Source of the DNA: Solibacillus sp. R5-41
Lineage (GTDB): Bacteria; Bacillota; Bacilli; Bacillales_A; Planococcaceae
DNA: 64,000 nucleotides
Direction: 5' to 3'
Assembly: GCF_002736105.1 (NCBI RefSeq)
Contig: NZ_CP024123.1
Location: forward strand, 1,170,001 to 1,234,000
Position numbers and translations under genes: made by a program. Numbering within the stretch: the stretch's first letter is position 1; every line of letters begins with the position of its first letter. Positions 24,922-32,595 of the stretch are shown one piece after another. Below the pieces are notes generated by a model that saw nothing but the letters and a program-made list of their open reading frames with translations, was not told where the DNA came from and ran no database searches.

Positions 24922-26322
24922 TTACTTGTTTGCATCAATAATTTGCATTATTTCTTTAATTGCCTTGGATGTTTTTACACCGATTAACCATTTAGTGGTC
25001 ACCATTACCTGCTTATTCGTATGGATTTCAACAATATCCATATCTTGTAGTATTGTTTGGAGAGATGTAACTTCACCATTCACTTTTGCAAAAGCCATTC
25101 TATTTGCCAGTGAAGGGTTAAATGCAAATGCAAAATCGATAATGTTTGAGTTTTCTGGAAGTGTGATTGAATCCAAATTCGGTGTGAACACTGTTATCTC
25201 CTTTTGAAATAATTCAAATGAAATTAGATCACAAAATGCAACAGAATTAGGTGCGATAGATTGTATAGAATGAATGGAGTTACTTAATAACGATTCACTT
25301 AGATATTGTATTTGGATTTCATCTAAATATTCAAAAACACCATGTTTATAAAAGTTACTAGTTGCTTCATCATGAATCACTACACGAATATTAAGCTGGT
25401 TTATTCTAACTTTCGTTTCCAAATATTTAATAAATGGATGCTTTTCTATTGCTATATGGTCAATAAGCTTATGAGGCACATGTTCAAATAAGGAATGGAT
25501 AATTCCCAGAACAGAATAGCATTTAAGTGTTGTTTTGGTTGTTATGTGAATAGTGAAAAGATCTGAAAATTCTTGTCCCTCGCTTAATAAAATGTAAGAT
25601 TTATAGAGAGGTGTTTTTCTCCATTCAACATGAATAATATCATTGTTTAAGTCTTTCAATTGTAAATCATCGGTAATTTTATGGGAAATATCAGTGAAAA
25701 TTAAAGTGTATTCTTCCATTATCTTTTTATATTGCGTATATCGATGAGAGTTTAAGTAGCTGAAACCTAAATCTTCTAATTCCTCCTGCAACTTATATAA
25801 TCCAACCTTTTCGGCAAGTGGAGAAAAAAATAGTAACGTTTCATTGGCGTACGGAATTGTCTTTTCAATTCTTTTAATAGCAAGAGTTCTCATATTATGC
25901 AATCGATCTGCAAGTTTAATTACTGCGACACGAATATCAAGTAAAGCAGTGGAAAGGAGTTTTTCCGTATTTATGGCTTTGTATTCTTCATTTTCAAATG
26001 AGCCTTTTTCAAACTTTGTTAATCCATCCACGATGAAACTCACATGCGAACCATAATATTCTTTAATTTCATTCAAAGAAACGTGGGTATCCTCCACTAC
26101 ATCATGGAGTAAAGCACTTATTAAAGAAGTTATGTCTGCGTGATACTCTGATAACATCAAGCATACTTCAAGTGGATGAATAATATATGGCTCTCCAGTT
26201 GCTCTTGTTTGACCTTGATGTGCTTTTTCTGAGAATGCCATTGCAGATTGTAATTGTATTACTTCAGCTTCGGTTAAATAATTGCACTTTTGAATAATTG
26301 CATCCTTCACTTCGTTAATCAA
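24922..26322 (-). CDS. RelA/SpoT-like protein: intact HD hydrolase, degenerate synthetase, TGS domain
   Basis: 466 residues. The N-terminal HD domain has all metal-site motifs of (p)ppGpp hydrolases: YIIHPLEV, ALLHDVVEDT and IKLADRLHNMRT. The middle region aligns in position with the RelA synthetase domain, but its substrate-binding motifs are lost: the Arg/Lys cluster is reduced to EWRKTPLYKSY, EFSDLFTIHI stands where DIYDLIAIR is usual, and no NGYQSIHT or EIQIRT is present. A TGS-like domain follows (ITVFTPN...ITLPENSNIIDFAFAFNPSL). There is no ACT domain. TTG at 26322 chosen because GAGGTG is six bases upstream; a GTG at 26331 overlaps it. It is likely a second, hydrolase-only RSH paralogue. 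Confidence 0.8.
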   Translation of the reverse strand: MINEVKDAIIQKCNYLTEAEVIQLQSAMAFSEKAHQGQTRATGEPYIIHPLEVCLMLSEYHADITSLISALLHDVVEDTHVSLNEIKEYYGSHVSFIVDGLTKFEKGSFENEEYKAINTEKLLSTALLDIRVAVIKLADRLHNMRTLAIKRIEKTIPYANETLLFFSPLAEKVGLYKLQEELEDLGFSYLNSHRYTQYKKIMEEYTLIFTDISHKITDDLQLKDLNNDIIHVEWRKTPLYKSYILLSEGQEFSDLFTIHITTKTTLKCYSVLGIIHSLFEHVPHKLIDHIAIEKHPFIKYLETKVRINQLNIRVVIHDEATSNFYKHGVFEYLDEIQIQYLSESLLSNSIHSIQSIAPNSVAFCDLISFELFQKEITVFTPNLDSITLPENSNIIDFAFAFNPSLANRMAFAKVNGEVTSLQTILQDMDIVEIHTNKQVMVTTKWLIGVKTSKAIKEIMQIIDANK

Positions 26323-26457
26323 CAATCCCACCTCGATTTTCCAATATTTTGATATTTTGAAATTTAAATGTATACCAATTGTATTAAATTGTAAATAAGA
26401 TGATGTGAAGGGGATTTTTTGAGAAAGGGGATGATTTCTATAGGTAGGTAATTATTT

Positions 26458-26583
26458 GTGTTATCAGTATTGTTAACCATTATTATTGTGCCATTTCGCT
26501 ATTTGGAAATTCAAAAAATGAAATTAGAAAAACTGGTAGAGGAGTATTTAATAGATGAAAAGGGGTATAGTTTTCAAGAATAG
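26458..26583 (+). CDS. Possible small protein or gene fragment
   Basis: A 41-codon frame from a GTG at 26458: a hydrophobic start (MLSVLLTIIIVPF) and then a charged helix (KMKLEKLVEEYLIDEKGY). It looks like real protein, perhaps a small membrane-anchored peptide or the end of a lost gene, but the ribosome site is poor (TAGGTAGG) and no family is recognised. Confidence 0.3.
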   Translation: MLSVLLTIIIVPFRYLEIQKMKLEKLVEEYLIDEKGYSFQE

Positions 26584-26587
26584 TCAT

Positions 26588-26634
26588 AAAAAAGGGCATC
26601 AACCCGCTATTTAAAATGCGTAAGTTGATACCCG
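26588..26634 (-). terminator. Terminator of the 105-residue membrane protein gene
   Basis: GGGCATCAAC/GTTGATACCC stem (one mismatch) with a minus-strand T6 run beyond it. Its sequence is closely related to the terminator at 31917-31953. Confidence 0.65.
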
Positions 26635-26639
26635 GTCGA

Positions 26640-26957
26640 TTATTTTTTCTTACTTTTCGTATACGAAATGATTATTATGCCCACCTGCACGATAACAATC
26701 GCGATTAAAAAATAAAAATTCTTGCTGGAGTCCCCTAAGTTAAGCTCATCTGCTAAAATGCCTCCGATAATATGAATTTGTGCCATGAGTAAAATGGTAA
26801 ATACACTGACAAAAAGCATTATTTTTGGGTTTACGGTGAAGCGCAAAACGGCAATGAGTAGCAATGCCGAGAACAATAAAGCGAGTATATAGAGTGGATC
26901 GAGTAATGTTAAAATACCATCGACCTCAAATTTTTCGTACGTAAAAGTCGTTTCCAT
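26640..26957 (-). CDS. Small three-segment membrane protein, unknown function
   Basis: 105 residues with three hydrophobic segments (about 22-40, 48-66 and 80-97) and a Lys-rich end (YTKSKKK). No family recognised. ATG at 26957 with AAGGAGCACACT upstream. It follows the 129-residue anchored protein gene by 42 bases in the same direction, so the two may be one operon. Topology is positive-inside at the C-terminus. Confidence 0.6.
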   Translation of the reverse strand: METTFTYEKFEVDGILTLLDPLYILALLFSALLLIAVLRFTVNPKIMLFVSVFTILLMAQIHIIGGILADELNLGDSSKNFYFLIAIVIVQVGIIIISYTKSKKK

Positions 26958-26999
26958 AGTGTGCTCCTTATTTTATAAAATTTCAAAGGATTCTAATGA

Positions 27000-27389
27000 T
27001 TAATTATTAACGTTTTCCACAATCAAAAATTTATTATCCTTTATTGAATAGTCTCCATATTTTCTAGAAATAGAAACTGTTTTAACTACTTTTTTATCAT
27101 TCGCAAATACCAATAAGAAATTGGTTTCCATGACGTCAATTCCGCCAAATAAAAATTTTACGCCCATTGAATCTTCAATCATTTCATCTGTTGTATACGG
27201 TCCAAATGCCCTTACATCAGTCCATTCCAAATCGGTTAGTTTTGTTAAATCAATTTGGGTTTCACCTTGCTCTATAAGGGCATGAATTTCACCACTTGTA
27301 ATTGGATCTTCGGTTTCTATCTTCCAAATAAATTGACCTAATAAACCTGTGAAAGTAATTATGAGGATTGTGTAAATTAGTTTCTTCAT
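27000..27389 (-). CDS. Membrane-anchored extracytoplasmic protein, unknown function
   Basis: 129 residues starting MKKLIYTILIITFTGLLGQF, an uncleaved signal-anchor or signal peptide without a lipobox cysteine, then a small soluble domain of beta-type composition (FGPYTTDEMIEDSMGVKFLF, VVKTVSISRKYGDY). I chose the ATG at 27389 because GGAG lies six bases upstream; an ATG at 27401 has no such site. First gene of a probable two-gene unit with the 105-residue membrane protein. No function can be assigned. Confidence 0.6.
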   Translation of the reverse strand: MKKLIYTILIITFTGLLGQFIWKIETEDPITSGEIHALIEQGETQIDLTKLTDLEWTDVRAFGPYTTDEMIEDSMGVKFLFGGIDVMETNFLLVFANDKKVVKTVSISRKYGDYSIKDNKFLIVENVNN

Positions 27390-27490
27390 AAATTTCTCCA
27401 TTTCTATATCTTGTATTTTACCATAGTTTCAATAAATAATTTATTATAAACAAACTAGGCTAATTTGGATAGAATGGGAAATCCGTATTA

Positions 27491-27619
27491 ATGACTGAAA
27501 TATATGTAGTATTTTTGAGACAGTCGGACGGTAAACCACAGAAACCTGTGCCAGTAAGTATTTTTGATTTTATGGGCAGAAAACTATTATTGATGAATGC
27601 TCTTAATGAAGTAAAATAG
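27491..27619 (+). CDS. Possible small protein or remnant with a QSDGKPQKPVPVSIFDF motif
   Basis: A 42-codon frame from ATG 27491 to TAG. No ribosome binding site. The middle (RQSDGKPQKPVPVSIFDFMG) resembles short broken readings near 19240 (QTDSRKNSCG, stops, MDF) and 28975 (QTDDRRNPRG, stop, GHF), which suggests pieces of one decayed gene family. Family not recognised. Confidence 0.3.
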   Translation: MTEIYVVFLRQSDGKPQKPVPVSIFDFMGRKLLLMNALNEVK

Positions 27620-27686
27620 ATAATAATTAGTGTAATTTTGTATTTTTGTGAGAAAATGTATAACTTATTGAAGTGGGGGTTAAAAC

Positions 27687-28211
27687 ATGTTTTTTATTCA
27701 AATGTCTGGTTTTCCTGGTTCTGGGAAATCTACTCTTTCACGTGAGATTGCTAAAAGAACGGGATGTATTATTATTGACCACGATATTGTTAAGTCAGCA
27801 TTATTAAATTCTATTGATGAAGGTGCGATTGATGGGAAACTTGCTGGGAAAATATCATATAACATTGATTTCTCCTTAGTAGACTTTCATTTATCGCTAG
27901 GGCAAAGTGTAATACTTGATAGCCCATGTTTATATGAGGAAATGGTTGATAAGGGAATGAAACTATCCTCTAAATATAATGTGAAGTATAAATATATTGA
28001 GTGTTTTCTTGATGATTTCATAGAAATAAATTATAGATTAAAAAATCGAGAAAGGATGATTAGTCAAATAGCTGAGATAAAATTAGAAGCTGCTTTTCAA
28101 TCTACTCTTCAAAGTAGCAAAAAGCCCTCCAATAGTAACTATTTCATTTTGAATACAGGTCAACCATTGGAATCCTATATAGAAGATGTAATGGATTATA
28201 TTAATAATTGA
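27687..28211 (+). CDS. P-loop kinase/AAA-type ATPase, small zeta-toxin-like family
   Basis: 174 residues. The Walker A motif GFPGSGKST is at residues 8-16, followed by IIIDHDIVKSALL, as in small polynucleotide/chloramphenicol-phosphotransferase-type or zeta-like kinases. VILDSPCLYEE is a likely Walker B/second Asp region, and YRLKNRERMIS could be the lid with arginines. Such proteins phosphorylate small molecules, nucleic acids or antibiotics; substrate unknown. ATG at 27687 after GTGGGGGTT. No neighbouring antitoxin is evident. Isolated gene in a gene-sparse, AT-rich stretch. Confidence 0.75.
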   Translation: MFFIQMSGFPGSGKSTLSREIAKRTGCIIIDHDIVKSALLNSIDEGAIDGKLAGKISYNIDFSLVDFHLSLGQSVILDSPCLYEEMVDKGMKLSSKYNVKYKYIECFLDDFIEINYRLKNRERMISQIAEIKLEAAFQSTLQSSKKPSNSNYFILNTGQPLESYIEDVMDYINN

Positions 28212-28433
28212 TTTTTTATCCTACACAGTTCCCACTGTATTATAAATCGAATTTCCTAGTACATCACCTAAAGATACAGAAACAAAATTTTATAAGAATC
28301 CGCCGCCTGCCGCACTAAATGCAAAGAGCTTCAAAATTCCACACTTTGTCAGAATCCAGAATAGGTTTTGAAACATACCAAAAGAATAATTCCTCCTATC
28401 TTGCGCACATTACTTTATAGGAGGTGAACATCC

Positions 28434-28670
28434 ATGGGGAATAGAAACACTAATAAAAACAACCGAAACAGCAATAAGACAATGAATGCAAGAACGCATA
28501 ACCCTTTTGGTACTTACAAAAGTATGGACCTTGACGACAGCAATAGTAATAACAATAACCCAAATGACAACCTAAACGAAGAATTTTCTGCAGAATTTGA
28601 TGCAAAAGCAAAAAATACAAACAATAAAACCAACCATGACAAGAACCAACAATCCAATAAAAATAAATAG
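28434..28670 (+). CDS. Small Asn-rich polar protein, possibly spore-related (gamma-SASP-like)
   Basis: 78 residues, more than a quarter Asn, with no hydrophobic core. It ends with NEEFSAEFDAKAKNTNNKT; the neighbour at 28715 contains REEYSAEFNAVIHNN. The EF-S/A-E-F pattern, high Asn/Lys/Gln content and small size recall gamma-type small acid-soluble spore proteins (TEFASETD-type sites cut by GPR), but the match is loose. Strong ribosome site AGGAGGTGAAC. The two genes are 44 bases apart, both with strong ribosome sites, and share one terminator. Confidence 0.6.
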   Translation: MGNRNTNKNNRNSNKTMNARTHNPFGTYKSMDLDDSNSNNNNPNDNLNEEFSAEFDAKAKNTNNKTNHDKNQQSNKNK

Positions 28671-28714
28671 TCAAATGTATCTTTTGATTAATAAATTATG
28701 GAGGTGGACAAGTA

Positions 28715-28849
28715 ATGGCAAAGAAAGGTAAAACAAGCTTTAAGAAGAAAAAGAAAGACGATAAACCGAAGACCAACAGCAATCGTGAGGAATATTCAGC
28801 AGAATTTAACGCAGTAATTCATAATAATGTTCAAAAACCTAAGAAGTAA
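28715..28849 (+). CDS. Small Lys-rich protein paired with the Asn-rich gene
   Basis: 44 residues: a basic N-terminus (MAKKGKTSFKKKKKDDKPK), then NSNREEYSAEFNAVIHNN and a Lys-rich end. ATG at 28715 behind GGAGGTGGAC. The motif EEYSAEFNA repeats the EEFSAEFDA of the preceding protein, so the two are related in that segment though not elsewhere. The strongly basic composition suggests nucleic-acid binding, fitting a spore-core or DNA-associated protein. This gene is easily missed because of its size. Confidence 0.6.
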   Translation: MAKKGKTSFKKKKKDDKPKTNSNREEYSAEFNAVIHNNVQKPKK

Positions 28850-28871
28850 ATAAAATTGGTACGAAACTAAG

Positions 28872-28912
28872 TGCTCCAGGAGTAAAATATAAATACTTCT
28901 GGGGCATTTATT
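28872..28912 (+). terminator. Terminator of the small-protein pair
   Basis: GCTCCAGGAGTA (28873-28884) pairs with TACTTCTGGGGC (28894-28905), followed by ATTTATTTTTT. Confidence 0.75.
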
Positions 28913-29106
28913 TTTTGCTGTTATTAAAGATTTATGCATTCTGTCGCATATTGGCAGTAATTATGAGCCAGACGGATGACAGAAGAAATCCACGCGGGTA
29001 AGGGCATTTTTATGATACGATAAATTTTGAATTGATAAATGTTCATTTAAAGTAGAAAGGACGGTAGTTTCTTCGAGAAAGACTACCGCTAAACCTCTTC
29101 CATTTA

Positions 29107-29199
29107 TTAAATATTTAAGCATGCCTTCATATATTCACTACTAAACCCACACAATAACATACGTAGAAGATTTTTACTTTCACAATGTGCTAATTTCAC
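29107..29199 (-). CDS. Possible 30-residue peptide just downstream of feoB
   Basis: A GTG at 29199, three bases after the feoB stop and six bases after GGGTG, opens a 30-codon frame with three Cys (AHCESKN, LLCGF, KACLNI). Small Cys-containing Feo accessory proteins exist in other bacteria, but I cannot match this one. Could be chance. Confidence 0.25.
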   Translation of the reverse strand: MKLAHCESKNLLRMLLCGFSSEYMKACLNI

Positions 29200-29201
29200 G
29201 A

Positions 29202-31256
29202 TTACACCCAACCAAAAAACTTTGTAATTGTAGCAATCGTAAAGGTTACGAAAATTGCTATACCAGTTGGAATCGCAAAGGCCACGAACGTCCATTTTTT
29301 ACTCTTTGTTTCTTTGTAGATATTTACTAATGTTGTACCACAAGGATAATGCAATAATGAAAATAGCATCATATTTAAAGCGGTTAACCAAGTCCATCCT
29401 TGATCCAGTAAAATTTGTTTTAACTCCGACATTTCAGTGACTTCGGTTAAAGAGCCTGTTGCTAAATAAGCCATTAATAGGACCGGAATTACTATTTCAT
29501 TCGCAGGTAAGCCGATGATAAAGGCTGCTAAAATAAATCCATCTAAACCAAGCAACTGTGCAAATGGATCTAGGAATTGAACGAAATGCATAAGAATACT
29601 CGTATCACCAATATTGATATTAGCTAATACCCACGTTAAAACTGCTGCAGGAGCTGCAACAACTACTGCTCTATATAAAACGAGCCACGTTTTATCGATA
29701 CTAGATCGAAGAATTGTATTCATATATTTTGGTCGACGATATGGCGGTAGTTCTAACGTATAATGAGTAGGGATCCCTCTTAATGCTGTTTTCGATAATA
29801 CCCACGAAACGATTAATGTTACGGCAACTCCAAAAAGTACGAACCCTATTAATATGCCGGCTGTGAAAAAAGTAGCTTTAATACCTGTATAGTTAGCTGC
29901 CATAAATAGGGAAGCTAGTAAGATAAGTGTTGGCCAACGACCGTTACATGGAATAAAATTATTCGTTAATATAGCTAGCATTCTCTCGCGAGGTGACTCT
30001 ATTATTCTAGTACTCATAATAGCTGCAGCATTACAGCCAAAACCCATTGCCATTGTTAAAGACTGTTTGCCATGTGCACCAGCTGATTTAAAAAGCCGAT
30101 CCATGTTGAAGGCAACACGAGGTAAGTATCCATAGTTTTCAAGTAACGCAAACATAGGGAAGAAAATGGCCATCGGAGGAAGCATTACGCTCACAACCCA
30201 CCCTGTTCCTCTAAATAGTCCTAAGACTAACAATCCGTGTAACCACTCAGGTGCATTCATGTAATTAAACCAAATCGTCAATTGTCCTTCTATCGCATTA
30301 AAAAGGTTGGCAAGCATTGAAGAAGGGACATTAGCTCCAGCAATCGTTAGCCATAGGACAACTCCGAGCAAGACAAACATTATTGGAAAACCCCATAATT
30401 TAGAAGTTAATATTTTATCAATCTTCTCTGTTTTAAAATCAGAACGATTATTTGTCAACATCACTTTATTTGCAATCTCATGTGTTTGTTTATATATACT
30501 AGCAACTAAATTTTCTCGTAAATTAGTAGATGTGTTAGCTTTTGCTTGATCTGCAATCTGTTGCAAACTTTCATAGTCTTCAACTTTAGTAGTCAGAGTG
30601 TTAAGAAAAACCTCATCATAATCCAGTAAACGAAGCGCAATCCAGCGAGATGGATAGGAATCTCCAACCAACAATTTCACAGAAGGCTCTATCTCTGCGA
30701 TTTTATATTCAATTTCTTGTGAATATGGAATAGTAAATGCATTGGTGTGTATTTTTCCTGCTACCATTTGGCAAATTGTCTTTCGAAGTTCGTCTAAGCC
30801 CACTTTATTGCGAGCTGAGATTTTCACAACAGGTACGCCCAACTTTTTCGATAAAAGTTTATCATCAACTTTTATATCTTTCTTTTCAGCTTCATCAATT
30901 AAATTTAAACAGATTAATACATTTGAAGTCATTTCTAACACTTGTAATGCTAAATTTAAATTTCTTGTAATGCTCGTTGCGTCTATAACAACTAATGTCA
31001 CATCTGGTTTATCAAAAATAATATAATCTCTTGCAACTTCTTCATCTGTCGAATTGGAATAGAGTGAATATGTTCCAGGTAAATCAATCAATGTGAATTC
31101 TTGATTTTCATAGGTGAATGAGCCAACAGCTTGTTCAACCGTCTTCCCAGGCCAGTTTCCTGTATGCTGATTTAACCCCGTGAGTGCATTAAATAAAGTG
31201 CTTTTCCCGGTATTCGGATTTCCAGCTAAAGCAATTTGAAAATTTGTATCTTTCAT
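29202..31256 (-). CDS. feoB: Ferrous iron transporter FeoB
   Basis: 684 residues. N-terminal G domain with GNPNTGKST (G1), DLPGTYSL (G3) and NLIDEAEKK (G4), a helical linker, then about ten membrane segments with the Gate regions (MGFGCNAAAIMSTR and, later, GLPANEIVIPVLL) and LHYPCGTTLVNIYKE near the C-terminus, all expected for FeoB. It takes up Fe2+ through the cytoplasmic membrane. feoA ends one base upstream, so the two are coupled. No Fur box could be recognised by eye upstream of feoA. Confidence 0.95.
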   Translation of the reverse strand: MKDTNFQIALAGNPNTGKSTLFNALTGLNQHTGNWPGKTVEQAVGSFTYENQEFTLIDLPGTYSLYSNSTDEEVARDYIIFDKPDVTLVVIDATSITRNLNLALQVLEMTSNVLICLNLIDEAEKKDIKVDDKLLSKKLGVPVVKISARNKVGLDELRKTICQMVAGKIHTNAFTIPYSQEIEYKIAEIEPSVKLLVGDSYPSRWIALRLLDYDEVFLNTLTTKVEDYESLQQIADQAKANTSTNLRENLVASIYKQTHEIANKVMLTNNRSDFKTEKIDKILTSKLWGFPIMFVLLGVVLWLTIAGANVPSSMLANLFNAIEGQLTIWFNYMNAPEWLHGLLVLGLFRGTGWVVSVMLPPMAIFFPMFALLENYGYLPRVAFNMDRLFKSAGAHGKQSLTMAMGFGCNAAAIMSTRIIESPRERMLAILTNNFIPCNGRWPTLILLASLFMAANYTGIKATFFTAGILIGFVLFGVAVTLIVSWVLSKTALRGIPTHYTLELPPYRRPKYMNTILRSSIDKTWLVLYRAVVVAAPAAVLTWVLANINIGDTSILMHFVQFLDPFAQLLGLDGFILAAFIIGLPANEIVIPVLLMAYLATGSLTEVTEMSELKQILLDQGWTWLTALNMMLFSLLHYPCGTTLVNIYKETKSKKWTFVAFAIPTGIAIFVTFTIATITKFFGWV

Positions 31257-31257
31257 A

Positions 31258-31506
31258 TTAGCCCACTCTCTCCCCGAGGATTTTCACACACTCCTCTTTA
31301 CGTAGGGCAATTATTGTTCCACTTACTCGAAAAGCAAGTGGATCTCCGAGAGGGCTGTATTGTATCATTTCTACAATAAACCCCGGTACAAAACCCAAAT
31401 CAAGTAATCTTCGTCTCATTACGTTTTCTAATTCTAAGGATGTTATGTTCATTTTCTCGCCTGGCGAAAGGTCAAGCAATGTAATCGAATTCTTCAACTT
31501 GGTCAT
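31258..31506 (-). CDS. feoA: Ferrous iron transport accessory protein FeoA
   Basis: 82 residues of SH3-like fold: LLDLSPGEKMNITSLE, MRRRLLDLGFVPG and DPLAFRVSGTIIALRKEEC are the usual FeoA segments. It is a small cytoplasmic partner of FeoB. The ATG at 31506 lies very close to GAGGGAG; a TTG nine bases downstream would have more usual spacing, so the first three residues are uncertain. Operon with feoB. Confidence 0.9.
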   Translation of the reverse strand: MTKLKNSITLLDLSPGEKMNITSLELENVMRRRLLDLGFVPGFIVEMIQYSPLGDPLAFRVSGTIIALRKEECVKILGERVG

Positions 31507-31916
31507 CTCCCTCTTTTTTTCGGTTGTATAAAAATGTTTCCCTTGAGCAACTTTTATTATACAGCAATCCCATTAAGAAATAAATAAAAAACTTCTTCAG
31601 CCCCAATATATGCTTAGGATTGAAGAAAGGTGGCAAGTAGTTACTTGCTAGGCACCCATTGGGCCATAATAACTAGAAATTTACGCGGCATATTTTGAAG
31701 AACCGGACAGAATTAAAGTTGAATTAATAACCCCTAACGACAAAAATTAACAATCTAAAATTATGTGTTTTTTAACATCTCAACAGTTGTATTGTTGGAT
31801 TTTTATAACGTCTTGTTGTTGCTTTTCGAGCAATAAGATGACTATGTCTATCTCATGCCAAACAATTCTACTACCACTACAAATAAAGGGTTTTCAAGCA
31901 GATTCAAATAAAAAAT
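31507..31916. other. Non-coding stretch between feoA and liaR
   Basis: About 400 bases. A CTTCTTCA...TGAAGAA inverted repeat at about 31591-31628 is visible. No protein-coding frame with a ribosome site or recognisable family. Confidence 0.45.
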
Positions 31917-31953
31917 GGCATCAACCCGTACTTTTTTTGCGTGAGTTGATGCC
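31917..31953 (-). terminator. Terminator of the lia operon
   Basis: GGCATCAAC (31917-31925) pairs with GTTGATGCC (31945-31953); the minus strand then runs into TTTTTTAT. Thirteen bases beyond the liaR stop. Nearly the same hairpin is found at 26588-26634. Confidence 0.75.
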
Positions 31954-31965
31954 TTCTACTATTCT

Positions 31966-32595
31966 TTATTTTACAAGGCCATTTTGAAATGCGTAGACGA
32001 CAGCTTGTGTGCGATCCTGTACTTCTAATTTACTTAAAATATTACTAACATGTGTCTTAACTGTTTTTAATGCAATAAATAATTGTTCGGCAATTTCTTG
32101 ATTGGCTTTGCCGGCAGCCATACATAGAAGGACTTCCATTTCGCGTTCTGTTAGCTGGTCGTGGAGCGCGGCATTTGTATTACGCATTCGAGCCATCACT
32201 TTTGTTGTTGCTTCTGGCTCTAATACGGTCTCGCCTGTCATTGTTTTACGAATGGCATCAGCAATTTGACGGGCATTCGACGTTTTTAAAATATAGCTCA
32301 CAGCGCCTGCTTCTAGCGCTGGGTAAAGCTTATCATCATCAATAAAACTTGTGACCATCATTACTTTTGCTTCCGGCCATTGCTGTAAAATTTCAGCTGT
32401 AGCCTGTGCACCGTTTTTTATCGGCATCACATTGTCCATTAGCACTAAATCTGGACGTAATTCGAGCACTTTTTCGACCGCTTCTTGGCCGTTTGTTGCT
32501 TCTCCTATCACTTCAATATCAGGTTGTGCAGATAGATAAGAAGAAACACCAATTCGCACCATTTCATGATCATCCGCTATGACAACCTTAATCAT
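31966..32595 (-). CDS. liaR: Two-component response regulator LiaR
   Basis: 209 residues of the NarL/FixJ class: receiver domain with DDHEMV, the phospho-acceptor Asp in LVLMDNVMP, and the Lys in ILKTSNA, then a LuxR-type HTH (LTEREMEVLLCMAAGKANQEIAEQL in two parts). Last gene of a five-gene set in the order liaI-liaH-liaF-liaS-liaR (minus strand), with an 8-base overlap with liaS. The cell-envelope stress regulator LiaR activates liaIH after lipid II-interfering antibiotics in B. subtilis; the same circuit is inferred here. Confidence 0.93.
   Translation of the reverse strand: MIKVVIADDHEMVRIGVSSYLSAQPDIEVIGEATNGQEAVEKVLELRPDLVLMDNVMPIKNGAQATAEILQQWPEAKVMMVTSFIDDDKLYPALEAGAVSYILKTSNARQIADAIRKTMTGETVLEPEATTKVMARMRNTNAALHDQLTEREMEVLLCMAAGKANQEIAEQLFIALKTVKTHVSNILSKLEVQDRTQAVVYAFQNGLVK

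Noticed and set aside
28360-28433. Sigma-G promoter before the Asn-rich small gene
   Set aside because: GAATA followed by CATTAC is present, but the spacing and the -10 box deviate too much from the sigma-G consensus to claim it.
28450-28674. Minus-strand 74-codon frame opposite the Asn-rich gene
   Set aside because: It is the complement of Asn (AAY) codons giving Leu/Tyr/Cys-rich nonsense without a ribosome site.
31507-31620. Fur box upstream of feoA
   Set aside because: Looked for a GATAATGATAATCATTATC-like palindrome on both strands; nothing close was found by eye.
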